Source: Owenia fusiformis (Eukaryota > Annelida > Polychaeta > Sabellida > Oweniidae). From it: a stretch of DNA of 64,000 nt. Both the position numbers and the translations under genes were made by a program. The stretch's first letter is position 1; every line of letters begins with the position of its first letter. Positions 42,101-48,460 of the stretch are shown piece by piece. The notes beneath the pieces were generated by a model, which ran no database searches, had not been told where the DNA came from, and was given only the letters and a program-made list of their open reading frames with translations. The DNA lies in contig CAIIXF020000005.1 in assembly GCA_903813345.2 (NCBI GenBank), positions 29,579,375 to 29,643,374 on the forward strand, given 5' to 3'.

Positions 42101-44457
42101 AGGTTCTGCCTGATGTCTATCGGATTTAAGATCGAATCTTCTGTAGGCATTCTGATAGGCATCGTCTGGCTGACGACTCGCTTGGTTCTTGTCTTACACC
42201 GTTCGACAATGACTTAAGAGCCATTAATTGGTAATATCTCGAAGCTTATTTTAAAGATGTCCTTACATTTTGGCATATCAAACAGTATCATCCATTGGTG
42301 AGAAAATACGTGTCAAGAAGCGGAATACCTTTTCGGGACACCCGATATTTTGGCAGTTGGTGTCAAAGAGCCTTTGGTAAAAACATCGAACAATTAACAT
42401 GACTAGCAAAATATTATGAACAAAACCCTGTAACCAGTCATATCAACATATTATTCGTGTGTCAAACAATATACCATGTATATCCAAAAAGATATAATTG
42501 TACTAACGACTACAATACCTTCCTCTTAAGGAAATGCTCTATTACCTCATTCGAAGTTTTGAACTTGCAGCGTCGTAAATATTTTTGTAAACACCCTTTT
42601 GAAGTTTGCTTTCCAGTACCAAACGGGTAGCCGTTGTGATCAGTGAAGCAAGGTCCGACTGGGGACCACTTCGACCACTCGGGGAAATTGCTAGGATCTA
42701 CAATGAACAAGTCCAACTCCTAATACGTACTCAATATTTACGTAAAACTATACTGTAACATATATATTTCAAATGAACAATAACAATCTCTTGTCTCATG
42801 AAGTGATTAATGATCTCAAATGTTATACAATAAATATCCTTTTATTTTTTCATTACTACACGTATGGTTTATTTATGCTTCATAATGGCTTGATTGTTTC
42901 ACATCCATTCCATGAATAATAACCATTCTGTTTTCTAATGGTATGGATGGTGAAGCGTACATGTGTTTTATACTGCTATAGTTCAGACAGATTCAGATAA
43001 ATAAATGGCGAGGCAAATACATAAATCAGTTAATCAGCTATTGACAGGTATTGTGTGGTAGTCTTCTTTATATCATCAAAAACGATAAAGCAACAGTCCA
43101 TGATATTTATCAATAATACCATTAAATGAGAGAAAATGTCACACCCTTCGACCAAATCAATTGTTTATAAGGAACATTTATATTGTCTCCAACTCGTGTC
43201 TAGAAAAGTTCTTTGCGATATTTTTACTCTTCACTCCTACCTGTGTTAGGGCAGTCACTGTCCACTTCACAACCTCTGAACCGTTTTTGCAAACCATTAA
43301 TAGATGTTCTGTTTCTACTTCTTATTCCATAGCAGTCGCATTCACTCCAGCGTCCCCACGAAGTCCATGGTTTGTATTCTAAATACATTTAGGATTTTCT
43401 TAAATTCTAGATAAGATCAAATTATTTTGATCAAATAGTAATATTGAATATAATATTATATATATTAAATTATTCAAATAAGATCATTCCTACCAAAAGA
43501 TCTAGACTATTTTAAACAGTATTTTCCCAATTCTTAATGTATCGTCAAGTTACGCTTACCCAGGTTGTCTTGGAGTATATAGCAGGTACATAGAGGTTAT
43601 TTAATGGGAGATAATTATTCACCTCAACGGGAGATATAAATATTACCTGCTCACCTCAGATATCAATTATATTCCCACGTATTAATGACCTATAACACTA
43701 CTAAGTATGGGGTAAAAACGTATACATACCTATTGAAAATGATTCTATTGGTCTAGGGAGTAGAGGTTTATTTGGCGGTGGGGGAAGGAAAATTACGTCG
43801 TCCCGTTTTCGCACATAAGCACTATATGTTCCTACAATGAAAATCCAAATTAAGTACAATCGTTTTCTAAATCTGAAATTAAAGTTCCTAGGGAACCAGT
43901 ATCAATCAATGACACAACTTCTAGAAAGTAAATAGATATGATTTGTAAACTCTGTTTCAATTTTGTTGATTAGTATAGTTAACAATCATATCCTGTCAGT
44001 ATAATGTGAGAAAATGTCCCAAAATGCAATACAAAACAATTTCGAGTAACAGTGTTGACACAAGTACTTCTACTGCACTTGATAATCTCAAATAATGTTT
44101 AATTTTTCAAAAACATTTACGTTACGATTAAATTGTACGAGTAAAAACAAATTTTGTAAGGGAATTCGTTGAACCTGAGTTCAGTGTGTGACACCAGGTC
44201 AGCTCGTTATTGTCTGATTAAAAAAACAAAAATAAATATGAATGTTCATTAATCAATTAAATCATGATCACCTTAATTGATAATTTAGTAAACTGACCAT
44301 ATAAATGAATAAACATTATGTTTGGTGAGTAGAAATTGTAGTGATAAATAAACATATACACAGGTAGGGCAAAGATGATTCAACATTAAAATTGACATAC
44401 CTGTTACATACAATGAGATAAATAAGAGAAACAGCCAACCTTGCTAGTGACGGACAT
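20982..44457 (-). CDS. Multi-exon gene: TSP1 (x4) plus sushi/CCP (x27) extracellular protein
   Basis: Gene-level span; exons are listed separately and numbered in the direction of transcription. The 33 supported coding exons have matching acceptors and donors, and nearly all junctions are phase 1, so the reading frame continues from 43.8 kb to 20.98 kb. The product starts with a candidate signal peptide and a proline-rich linker, continues with four thrombospondin type 1-like modules (W-x-x-W motifs, R-x-R, cysteines) and ends with 27 sushi modules (N-G near the start, T-Y-x-C, D-G-x-W, terminal P-x-C). Proteins with these modules are extracellular and act in adhesion, complement regulation or lectin pathways. 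That role is inferred here from modules only. No protease, lectin or membrane-spanning domain is visible. The C-terminal exon is not established and the ATG exon is doubtful. Introns carry several transposons. Confidence 0.9.
22149..22997. mobile_element. 849-bp MITE with about 250-bp inverted repeats and TA duplication
   Basis: Lies in the intron between exons 33 and 34. The ends are CACTCCCCTCCATAAGTTTG and its complement, flanked by TA at 22147-22148 and 22998-22999. The arms match for about 250 bp through CAGGTTAAGTAAATAAA-type, TCAAATTACG-type and CAATTACAATAGGTC-type phrases, up to CCAATGGGAAATGG. No transposase. TA insertion points to a Tc1/mariner-mobilised element. Confidence 0.85.
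23098..23336. repeat. One-ended mariner-type remnant
   Basis: On the minus strand, CAGGGTGTTTCATAATGACT follows a TA at 23337-23338 and has the form of a mariner terminal repeat. The sequence beyond it is a 78-codon open frame of no recognised family. The other end was not found. Confidence 0.35.
23980..24500. repeat. Diverged direct duplication in an intron
   Basis: Two blocks about 385 bp apart share AGTGACAACGTACTTAAGAC / TCTGACAACGTACTTCAAAC, a following GACCTA and later TACGTCGTTGTGCAGTCAG / TACGACGTTTTGCAATCAG. Purpose unknown. Confidence 0.45.
24528..24705. repeat. Degenerate short tandem repeat of GCGTAAATTACGCCCGTG
   Basis: Copies of about 25 bp of the type TAGGCGTAAATTACGCCCGT, several with internal dyad symmetry (GGCGTAATTTACGCC). 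The last copies are inverted (TACGGGCGTT). It lies in the intron between exons 33 and 34. Confidence 0.7.
24813..24995 (-). CDS. Exon 33, sushi module 26 (six-cysteine)
   Basis: A 61-codon exon in phase 1-1 with donor GTGAGTT: K-T-C-S-E-P-P-F-R-P-D, A-R-T-C-G-S-T-V-T-Y-S-C-V-N-P-P-C-Y, K-T-C-M-P-T, ending P-T-C-T. Six cysteines. The second extra pair has spacing C-x4-C instead of C-x-x-C. Confidence 0.88.
25134..25313 (-). CDS. Exon 32, sushi module 25 (six-cysteine)
   Basis: A 60-codon module: I-C-G-P-Q-P-S-A-P-E-H-G, E-T-V-C-G-T-T-L-T-Y-S-C-E-E-C-Y-E-L, T-C-G-N-D-G-Q-W, P-T-C-Q. Six cysteines. To keep phase 1 the donor must be GTTCGT; the better-looking GTATTC four bases on would shift the frame of exon 33. 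The low end is therefore the least certain of the internal exons. Confidence 0.82.
25557..25745 (-). CDS. Exon 31, sushi module 24 (type B)
   Basis: A 63-codon exon in phase 1-1: G-E-C-P-V-E-V-Q-L-E-N-G-E, E-Y-A-C-D-N-C-Y-G, V-E-C-G-L-D-G-R-W, ending P-T-C-T. Five cysteines, with the extra one in C-D-N-C. Partner of exon 30. Confidence 0.88.
25997..26179 (-). CDS. Exon 30, sushi module 23 (type A)
   Basis: A 61-codon exon in phase 1-1: N-V-C-P-T-V, a glycine-rich loop, G-N-V-C-G-D-S-V-S-F-F-C-E-E, I-T-C-E-V-D-G-T-W, ending P-E-C-R. Five cysteines, with no C-x-x-C. Confidence 0.88.
26282..26464 (-). CDS. Exon 29, sushi module 22 (six-cysteine)
   Basis: A 61-codon exon in phase 1-1: V-C-D-A-P-P-T-I-E-N-G, N-F-E-C-G-S-T-I-T-Y-E-C-D-K-C, A-T-C-V-Q-E-G, ending Q-Q-C-I. 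Six cysteines. A-I-W-D-H replaces the usual D-G-T-W region. Confidence 0.88.
26880..27030. repeat. T-rich low-complexity tract
   Basis: About 150 bp of T runs with interspersed CAATTTTT, in the intron between exons 28 and 29. The open frames over it (26703-27166, plus) are artefacts. Confidence 0.85.
27257..27451 (-). CDS. Exon 28, sushi module 21 (type B)
   Basis: A 65-codon exon in phase 1-1: I-P-C-Q-A-F-T-T-P-E, then E-V-R-C-D-D-C-H, L-T-C-Q-T-G-G-V-W and P-I-P-C-E. Five cysteines, with the extra one in C-D-D-C. Partner of exon 27, from which it is separated by an 1.8-kb intron holding a tRNA-derived element. Confidence 0.87.
27614..27697 (-). repeat. tRNA-derived element (SINE head or tRNA pseudogene)
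   Basis: On the minus strand the sequence has a Pol III A box, TGGTGTAGTGG, and a perfect-looking B box, GGTTCAAATCC, about 45 bp apart. A T-rich run follows that could terminate transcription. The acceptor and D stems do not pair, so it is not a working tRNA. It lies in the intron between exons 27 and 28. Confidence 0.65.
27700..29200. other. Intron 27 remainder, no further exon seen
   Basis: AT-rich intron. Blocks near 27965-28160 and 28980-29110 share wording (for example CTTTTCAGC followed by ACACAT and a CCTC), suggesting an old internal duplication. No sushi motif was found. Confidence 0.4.
29272..29451 (-). CDS. Exon 27, sushi module 20 (type A)
   Basis: A 60-codon exon in phase 1-1. 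It starts R-T-C-S-E-I-P-P-F-E-N-G, has S-R-T-C-G-S as the extra-cysteine site, then L-F-V-C-S-E-G-Y, and ends P-S-C-K. Five cysteines. Not visible as a long open frame because a stop falls in the next intron, but splice sites and motifs are clear. Confidence 0.87.
29664..29837 (-). CDS. Exon 26, sushi module 19 (six-cysteine)
   Basis: A 58-codon exon in phase 1-1. Both extra cysteines are present, D-N-R-C-G-S before Cys2 and C-K-S-D-C-F after it, with three residues between instead of two less one. It ends S-P-T-C-Q. It breaks the A-B series with a self-contained module. Confidence 0.88.
30040..30243 (-). CDS. Exon 25, sushi module 18 (type B)
   Basis: A 68-codon exon in phase 1-1: D-C-V-N-P-G-D-V-A-N-G, T-Y-T-C-D-T-C-Y-E-F, G-G-T-S-E-D-Q and A-D-G-T-W-T-G, ending P-V-C-K. 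Five cysteines. Last B module of the eight consecutive dyads. Confidence 0.9.
30351..30521 (-). CDS. Exon 24, sushi module 17 (type A)
   Basis: A 57-codon exon in phase 1-1. It starts K-T-C-E-R-L-V-V-N-N-G, has G-G-N-N-C-G-D-N as the extra-cysteine site, then S-Y-S-C, and ends R-I-C-I. Five cysteines. Confidence 0.9.
30802..30993 (-). CDS. Exon 23, sushi module 16 (type B)
   Basis: A 64-codon exon in phase 1-1: N-C-P-D-P-G-V-I-S-N-G-D, S-Y-T-C-D-P-C-Y-E-F, K-N-G-T-S and A-D-G-T-W-T-A, ending P-V-C-T. Five cysteines. Partner of exon 22. Confidence 0.9.
31099..31266 (-). CDS. Exon 22, sushi module 15 (type A)
   Basis: A 56-codon exon in phase 1-1 with a strong GTAAGTT donor. It has G-G-T-N-C-G-E-T-V-T-Y-S-C and ends T-Q-L-C. 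Closely matches exons 18 and 20. Five cysteines. Confidence 0.92.
31471..31665 (-). CDS. Exon 21, sushi module 14 (type B)
   Basis: A 65-codon exon in phase 1-1: N-C-P-D-P-G-L-I-P-N-G, S-F-V-C-D-D-C-Y-E-F, E-S-G-T-S-D-G-Q, ending P-V-C-K. Duplicate of exon 19, including part of the flanking intron. Partner of exon 20. Confidence 0.92.
31848..32015 (-). CDS. Exon 20, sushi module 13 (type A)
   Basis: A 56-codon exon in phase 1-1, almost the same protein as exons 18 and 22: G-G-T-N-C-G-D-T-V-T-Y-S-C, F-Y-L-S-G-P-G-S-P, ending T-Q-I-C. Five cysteines. The acceptor and donor are conserved with its duplicates. Confidence 0.92.
32330..32524 (-). CDS. Exon 19, sushi module 12 (type B)
   Basis: A 65-codon exon in phase 1-1. 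It shows N-C-P-D-L-G, S-F-V-C-D-D-C-Y-E-F, E-S-G-T-S-D-E-Q and A-D-G-T-W-T-G, ending P-V-C-K. Its sequence and the adjacent intron sequence closely match exon 21. Confidence 0.92.
32997..33164 (-). CDS. Exon 18, sushi module 11 (type A)
   Basis: A 56-codon exon in phase 1-1. It reads K-S-C-G-P-L-I-I-E-N-G, extra cysteine in G-G-S-D-C-G-D, then T-Y-S-C-N-E-N-F-Y-L. It is nearly identical to exons 20 and 22, so these are recent duplicates. Confidence 0.92.
33324..33518 (-). CDS. Exon 17, sushi module 10 (type B)
   Basis: A 65-codon exon in phase 1-1. It shows K-C-P-D-P-G-Q-I-D-N-G, T-F-T-C-D-P-C-Y-E-F, R-D-G-T-S-E-D-Q and P-D-G-S-W, ending P-V-C-Q. Five cysteines. Partner of exon 16. Confidence 0.9.
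34185..34361 (-). CDS. Exon 16, sushi module 9 (type A)
   Basis: A 59-codon exon in phase 1-1. It starts R-T-C-G-S-I-E-I-D-N-G, with the extra cysteine in G-G-T-N-C-G-D, then T-Y-T-C, and ends I-F-V-C-L. The donor is GTGGGT, weaker than the others but the only one that keeps phase 1. Confidence 0.87.
34700..34800. repeat. Dispersed repeat copy in intron 15
   Basis: Contains TCTAACGTAAAAAGAACA and GTCTAATTTCCCCTCCCC, a diverged match to about 9350-9390. Extent and class unknown. Confidence 0.4.
34837..35028 (-). CDS. Exon 15, sushi module 8 (type B)
   Basis: A 64-codon exon in phase 1-1. It shows K-C-P-E-P-E-S-I-D-N-G, R-Y-A-C-N-S-C-Y-E-F and E-D-G-T-S-E-Q, ending L-V-C-K. G-I-W replaces the usual G-T-W. 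Five cysteines. Partner of exon 14. Confidence 0.9.
35408..35578 (-). CDS. Exon 14, sushi module 7 (type A)
   Basis: A 57-codon exon in phase 1-1 with donor GTAAGTC. It starts K-S-C-G-T-L-L-I-E-N-G, has G-G-T-D-C-G-D-S as the extra-cysteine site, then T-L-S-C, and ends R-Q-T-C-S. The G-P-G-S-P turn of other A modules is replaced by S-N-T-E-P. Confidence 0.9.
35828..36022 (-). CDS. Exon 13, sushi module 6 (type B)
   Basis: A 65-codon exon in phase 1-1 with donor GTAAGTG. It shows C-P-D-I-G-D-I-E-N-G, I-F-T-C-D-N-C-Y-D-F, G-D-G-T-S-E-G-Q and A-D-G-T-W-S, ending P-R-C-T. Five cysteines. Partner of exon 12. Confidence 0.9.
36166..36339 (-). CDS. Exon 12, sushi module 5 (type A)
   Basis: A 58-codon exon in phase 1-1 with a strong GTAAGT donor. 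It starts R-S-C-G-P-L-Q-I-K-N-G, has the extra cysteine in G-G-N-N-C-G-D, then E-F-T-C, and ends H-F-C-R. Five cysteines. Confidence 0.9.
36476..36679 (-). CDS. Exon 11, sushi module 4 (type B)
   Basis: A 68-codon exon in phase 1-1. It shows C-P-D-P-G, T-F-T-C-D-D-C-Y-E-F, E-D-G-T-S-E-D-Q and A-D-G-T-W. Five cysteines, with the extra one in C-D-D-C. Partner of exon 10. Confidence 0.9.
36840..37620. other. Intron 10, nothing recognised
   Basis: AT-rich intron sequence with a perfect AAATTTAAATTTAAATTT palindrome at about 37075-37092. Open frames here are accidental. Confidence 0.4.
37655..37822 (-). CDS. Exon 10, sushi module 3 (type A)
   Basis: A 56-codon exon in phase 1-1. It starts K-S-C-G-P-L-L-I-E-N, has the extra cysteine in G-G-T-N-C-G-D, then T-Y-T-C and a G-P-G-S-P turn, and ends S-Q-V-C. 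Five cysteines, with no C-x-x-C. It is the first A module of the eight consecutive A-B dyads. Confidence 0.9.
38073..38267 (-). CDS. Exon 9, sushi module 2 (six-cysteine)
   Basis: A 65-codon exon in phase 1-1. It has both extra cysteines, N-N-Q-C-R-D before Cys2 and C-D-P-C-Y after it, so it looks self-contained with three disulfides. The usual loop between Cys3 and the conserved G-T-W is expanded. Ends P-P-K-C-K. Confidence 0.87.
38431..38679 (-). CDS. Exon 8, sushi module 1 (long, type B)
   Basis: An 83-codon exon in phase 1-1, the longest sushi module here because of an insertion of about 20 residues before Cys2. Cys1 is in A-H-C-G, Cys2 in Q-Y-T-C, an extra cysteine follows in C-D-D-C, Cys3 is in V-K-C and Cys4 in P-K-C-K. 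Five cysteines mark it as type B, but no type A module precedes it, so one cysteine has no obvious partner. Confidence 0.8.
39058..39246 (-). CDS. Exon 7, TSP1-like module 4
   Basis: A 63-codon exon in phase 1-1 with acceptor TTTACAG and donor GTGAGTA. It has N-W-E-S-W-S-E-W-S-E-C, then K-C-H-R-K-R-T-R-S-C, and a C-terminal part with E-E-C-P-V-G-D-T-C. It contains six cysteines, the standard TSP1 number. It is the most canonical TSP1 module of the four and the last before the sushi array. Confidence 0.88.
39608..39766 (-). CDS. Exon 6, cysteine-rich TSP1-like module 3
   Basis: A 53-codon exon in phase 1-1. It reads V-Y-G-V-W-S-Q-W-F-T-C, then C-L-R-E-R-Q-R-C-C, and ends with four further cysteines (eight in all). 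The WSxW start and the R-E-R-Q-R strand identify a divergent TSP1 module. The adjacent Cys-Cys is unusual for the family. Confidence 0.8.
40288..41251 (-). mobile_element. Degenerate Tc1/mariner-like transposon with 160-bp TIRs
   Basis: Lies in the intron between exons 5 and 6. The ends are CAGGGTGACCCAAAAAAATG and its complement, next to TA at 40286-40287 and 41252-41253. The TIRs match for about 160 bp, including AAATGGAGGTAAATTGCTCT-type sequence. On the minus strand the transposase relic shows V-R-F-S-D-E-S-H, N-N-V-F-W-D-H, then W-L-T-S-H-F-Y-E, then S-S-H-S-L-D-L-N-A-S-D-F and G-Y-L-K-V-N-V-Y. Stops and frame changes interrupt it. At 964 bp it is shorter than an intact element, so it is internally deleted. 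Confidence 0.88.
41390..41569. repeat. Small MITE with GGCCCGTAGCCAGG-type ends
   Basis: Left end CGGGCCCATAGCCAGGGGGT and right end AATCCTGGCTACAGGCCTG are inverted repeats. The body has CCACCATTCTGAGCACTTTT and GGCCAAAGTTGTC in common with the copies at 57283-57427 and 62341-62543. Lies in the intron between exons 5 and 6. Confidence 0.72.
41800..41920 (-). CDS. Exon 5, second part of TSP1-like module 2
   Basis: A 121-nt exon, phase 0 in and phase 1 out, with acceptor TATTTAG and donor GTGAAG. It begins I-P-P-V-P-C-R, has an acidic middle, and ends D-E-C-G-E-G-T-S-G-C-E-K, giving the last three cysteines of the module opened in exon 4. It is the only phase-0 junction in the modular part of the gene. 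The long intron after it holds a mariner-like insertion at 40288-41251 and a small MITE at 41390-41569. Confidence 0.8.
42519..42697 (-). CDS. Exon 4, first part of TSP1-like module 2
   Basis: Enters in phase 1 and reads F-P-E-W-S-K-W-S-P-V-G-P-C, a longer loop than usual, then K-G-C-L-Q-K-Y-L-R-R-C. It ends in phase 0. Two phase-0 donors are possible: GTATTG at the listed end, or GTAATA 27 nt earlier (exon low end 42546), which removes nine residues. The module is completed by exon 5. Together they contain six cysteines. Confidence 0.8.
43241..43378 (-). CDS. Exon 3, TSP1-like module 1
   Basis: A 46-codon exon in phase 1-1 with acceptor ATTTAG and donor GTAGGAG. It shows the TSP1 signature: W-T-S-W-G-R-W-S-E-C, then C-Y-G-I-R-S-R-N-R, then two more cysteines (four in total). 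The three-tryptophan ladder and the basic R-x-R-x-R strand are the usual glycosaminoglycan-binding, C-mannosylated features of the family. Confidence 0.85.
43730..43821 (-). CDS. Exon 2, short basic and proline-rich linker
   Basis: A 92-nt exon read as AYVRKRDDVIFLPPPPNKPL followed by a short basic and serine tail. It enters in phase 2 (acceptor ATATAG) and leaves in phase 1 (donor GTATGT). An alternative acceptor 10 nt upstream would give a different entry frame. It contains no cysteine and links the signal peptide to the first TSP1 module. The frame continues into exon 3. Confidence 0.6.
44401..44457 (-). CDS. Candidate exon 1, signal peptide (start uncertain)
   Basis: On the minus strand an AG|GTATGT donor lies just below 44401. 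Before it is a hydrophobic stretch, ARLAVSLIYLIVCN, typical of a signal peptide, ending in phase 2 and joining exon 2 in frame. An ATG lies at 44457-44455 but is one frame off the hydrophobic reading. The hydrophobic frame itself has an upstream stop and no ATG. A one-base indel near the start codon, or a further 5-prime exon, would reconcile this. The placement is an inference. Confidence 0.35.
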
Positions 44458-46970
44458 AAGGCTTTCGCGTTGATGCCGTCGATTTACAACGTAATATATT
44501 GATACTCTGTCAGAATTACTTTTGCCAAATAAAATCGGTTAAATTAATTGGTCATTTGGTTGGACTGTGGTATCACTGTACATCTGACTGAATCCTCAAT
44601 ATCGTGTAAAGCTTTGTCAGAAGCTTAGTCAGCCCACAGAGGAAATATAGGTCATTTATTTTGCGAACTGACCACCGTTTACAATTATCCATTAGGTTTC
44701 ATTCCCCGGTGATACATGTATTTTAACCATGGTTCTACATGGTTTAAGTAGCATGGGACTACACTTTGCTGCGGTCTACAACACAAATGGGTTTGTGTCT
44801 TTTTGAACCGTTCTGAAAAATGACAACTTTTCTTACTATTGCTTATTTTCCGCTAATACACAACCTATTTCATTAAATTACAATTTAGGAACAGTTCCAT
44901 AATTGAGCATTTCATATATCTCACCAAGAAGTTCGAATAATCAGCTATTTTAAGCCAATAGCCAACCGAAGAGAGTTGTATCAAAGACAATCAATCTCCT
45001 GTATTCTTCATAAAGGTACATATAATAAAATTGCTATTTTATCGTTGATTTAAAAGTTTAACACAAGGTTAGTGTGGTATGGGTCAGTTTTATGAGGTAT
45101 ACGGCTCGTACATGAATATCCATCTCAAATATCATTCCATCGATTCATGTTCAGTATTGTCATTGCTCATAATGTTATACAGACATGTAAAACACTTTTA
45201 ACCTTTTTAAATATGTAGGTTTATCATCAATATAATAACACCGTGAAATGTACCATGTTTAACATGGAAATTCAATTATCTTTTTAAATAATTATACTAA
45301 AATGTGAAATGTTCGAAATTAATGCATTTCATGTTCAATGTACGGTTTCTGTTGCCCTGTGTATGTATATACCAGGTCGATCAATAAGTTGTAAGTCTAT
45401 CAAATAAAAACGGTTTTAAAAAATTTCTACTTGAAAGGTATTGTAAGTATTGTAGGTAGGTAATATTATGACACTCATCAATATGCCTGGTTTTTGACTC
45501 TCGGTCTTTTTGGAAAGACGTGTGGTTACTATGGCAACTCGTGTATGAGATCATTTAATAAACCCTACAGTTATATTACTGTTAAAATGTATATTCAGCT
45601 TTAGAGATAGATGATTAGTTTAGATAAAATTGTTAACATTATTCAAGTTAAACTATATTTTTCAAAACACTTTATATGCTGTTTAATTCATTTCTGGTTG
45701 GCATTGGCCCACTTAGAAAATAGTTTTTATTGTATTGTATTGTCTTTTTATTGTCTCATTTATAAGATATATACGAGGATAAGATTAAATTATGTAATAA
45801 AAAGTTGTTAGTTTGGAAAACAGAAATAAATTGATATAGAAATTACATGTTGAGCACAACAACCAGATTGGCCTTGTGATTGTATATTTTGTGTGTATAC
45901 AGTATAATGACACAATTATTACACGTGTCACATGAAATATCTGAAAGACCTAAAACTTTCTTCGTTAAACTCATAGTGTCACCATGACAGTCAAAGGCTT
46001 CAAATATGTTTATATGCTTTTATGAGTCATACATTGGGCATCGATATATTTAATATTAAGTGCTCAATTGTTTCAGTTTCGCAACGGTTACGATTATAAC
46101 ATAAATGTACAAATAAACACAGGTGTTACATTTACATTCGCTTTTAAATTAAGATATAGCAATTTGTTATTGATATGAATTAATAAAACTAACGTTCATC
46201 TCGTGAACACTAATTACATAATAAATCACAAAGTTTAAACCCCAAAGTATTGCTAATTTTAAATGATGGTTAACGAGATGATAATTATACCCATTAGGAA
46301 CAGTCTCATTTAAATAAATGTTTTAATTCGGAATTTCATGGTTAAAAATGTTCGTTTCACAGATTCTTAGATTTATTGTTGATTTGACTCACGGTATAAT
46401 TCCAATGCGTGACATAGATTCGGATGAATTGAATGTTAAATATACAACAAACCAAATGAAAACAATTATAGACTTTTTTTACAAGACATGTACTCGAGTG
46501 TAGATTGATGATACTAATTGTGTAATATAGATTTTAAAATATGGCTTTTTAAAAATGTTATTAAATTAAGTACACACAAGTATATCATAACTGTCAAAGC
46601 AGCCTGTATCGATACCGTTGCACAATAGAATGACATTTATAACCCACAGAGGTCAATCATTTGATAGATGGGGTCATTATTGATTCAATTTCACAATGTG
46701 CTATTGATTTGAAAAAAGGGTTTACCATTTGATAATCTTTTAATTTGAGACCGAATACTCCTTTTGTAAGAATACTTCATTATTCTATATGTACATTGCA
46801 ATAACCTCAGAATGGATACCATTGTGGTTTCAAAAGGATATGATTCTGAGTAGAGATGGGCGCTATTCAATATTTCTTTGTATATTAGATCATCGCTTTT
46901 GATTATACGTTCATATAACCGATTGTGCTCGCATCTACTCGATGTGTTCAACATTTTAGCCTGTTTCTAT
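44458..46970. other. Upstream region of the sushi gene, no gene seen
   Basis: Should contain the promoter and possibly a 5-prime exon, but no convincing TATA box or initiator was identified. At 45372, CCAGGTCGATCAATAAGTTG after a TA looks like a solo mariner end. The rest is AT-rich, with chance open frames. Confidence 0.4.
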
Positions 46971-46979
46971 CTAGTTTTG

Positions 46980-47600
46980 CCCCTCTTATCAAAATCCTAA
47001 TTCCTGATGGATTGATGGTTTCCCTTGTAATGCTGAAACCTTTCCTCCACCCCTTATCTTCCCAACTGCTCCAATCCTCGCGTTAGATAAATAACCTTCA
47101 CTCATTTCCCCATTTTCTGGTGTGACGGACACGTGTTCCCTTAATGTGCCTATTTCCTTTACCCCTCCTATATCCCTGTTATCCCAGTCATCCGGACCCC
47201 GTTTGACAAATTGATTCTGGACCCCTCATAATGCTTCCCTTTTATCTACCGCTCCTTTACCCCAATTGTCCAACCCTAACATTTGAAAAATTGCTTCCGT
47301 TTTCCTCATACTGCTCCTCCTTTCATCCAACCCCCCCCCCCCCCCTATTGCTACATCCTCACATTTGAAATAATTGCTTCCCTTTTTCCTTATACTGCTT
47401 TCCCTTCATCTAAAACCCCTCTTCTTCCATTGCCCCGTCCTCACATTTGACCTTAAGTACTTCTGTTTTCCCCCTAATGCTACCCTTTCATCTACCGCTC
47501 CCCTTCCCTCATTTGCCCCATATTCACATATTTCTTCCGTTTCCCCGTAATGCTACCATTTTATTCATACCACTTCTTTTACCCACTTGCTATATTTGTA
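46980..47600. repeat. C/T-rich degenerate tandem repeat
   Basis: Repeated phrases such as CATTTGAAAAATTGCTTCC, CCTCATAATGCTTCCC and CTTTCATCTACCGCTCC recur about every 80-90 bp, with a C run at about 47331-47345. The 108-codon open frame at 47447-47773 is low-complexity and not convincing. Confidence 0.65.
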
Positions 47601-47779
47601 ACTTCACATTTTATTATGCAACAATTACAATGTTCTTAATTCAAAATAAAGAATTAATCGACTCACCTACTAATACTGTGACTAAAACTAATGCTTTTGA
47701 TATAATCCTCATCCTAAAACAAACAAAAAACCTACAAATACAAATATTGAAGTCTTACGAGAGAAATGATTAAGATAGA

Positions 47780-48460
47780 TCTAATACTAATAATGTAAGC
47801 AAAGTCACGACCAGGTTTCTTAATATATAAATAAGCAAGCGAATGTGACATTTTGAAACTCTTTACTTAAGACGTTGACATTAAGTTAATGAGCCATTAT
47901 GACAAACACACATTGTCTATTCCCTACATGTATATTACCATCTATTAAAACTTTACCTTTGGGTGTCTAAAAGAACCCCAAATTAAAAACACACCCAGAA
48001 ACTTAAAATTGATTTGTGTGTTTCATAATATAATTAAAGTACAAGAACTTACCTAAAAGGTTACTAATCTTTACATTATTGTGCGGAGATAAAATAGGTC
48101 CATGGATATTAATGAGGGCACTGCTAGACGAGACGACACTTTTAGTTCCTATTAAGCAGCATCCCCTTCGTTCACACAAATCCTGTTAAAGTGGGCTATT
48201 TCAAGTAGCGGATGAGGCAAATGCTAAATATCTCATTAATTTAGATAACAAAACAATTTTCAAATGATGCAGATATTATCTCCAATGACTTTTAAAACAA
48301 ACCCTGACAGGACGGTCAATACCGTGTATGCAGGCTATGTAGTTTCACAATATTTACCCTGAGCAACGGTATAGTTAATAAATTAGTATCGTTTGTAATA
48401 AAAAACTATATGTTCTTTGACCTAGCACTGGTCACGAGTAATCTATCATCGAATATGTCG
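47780..48460. other. Stretch without recognisable gene
   Basis: AT-rich, no coding or repeat signal noticed. Confidence 0.4.

Noticed and set aside
47447-47773. 108-codon frame rich in Pro, Leu and Phe
   Set aside because: Lies in a C/T-rich degenerate tandem repeat; composition explains it.
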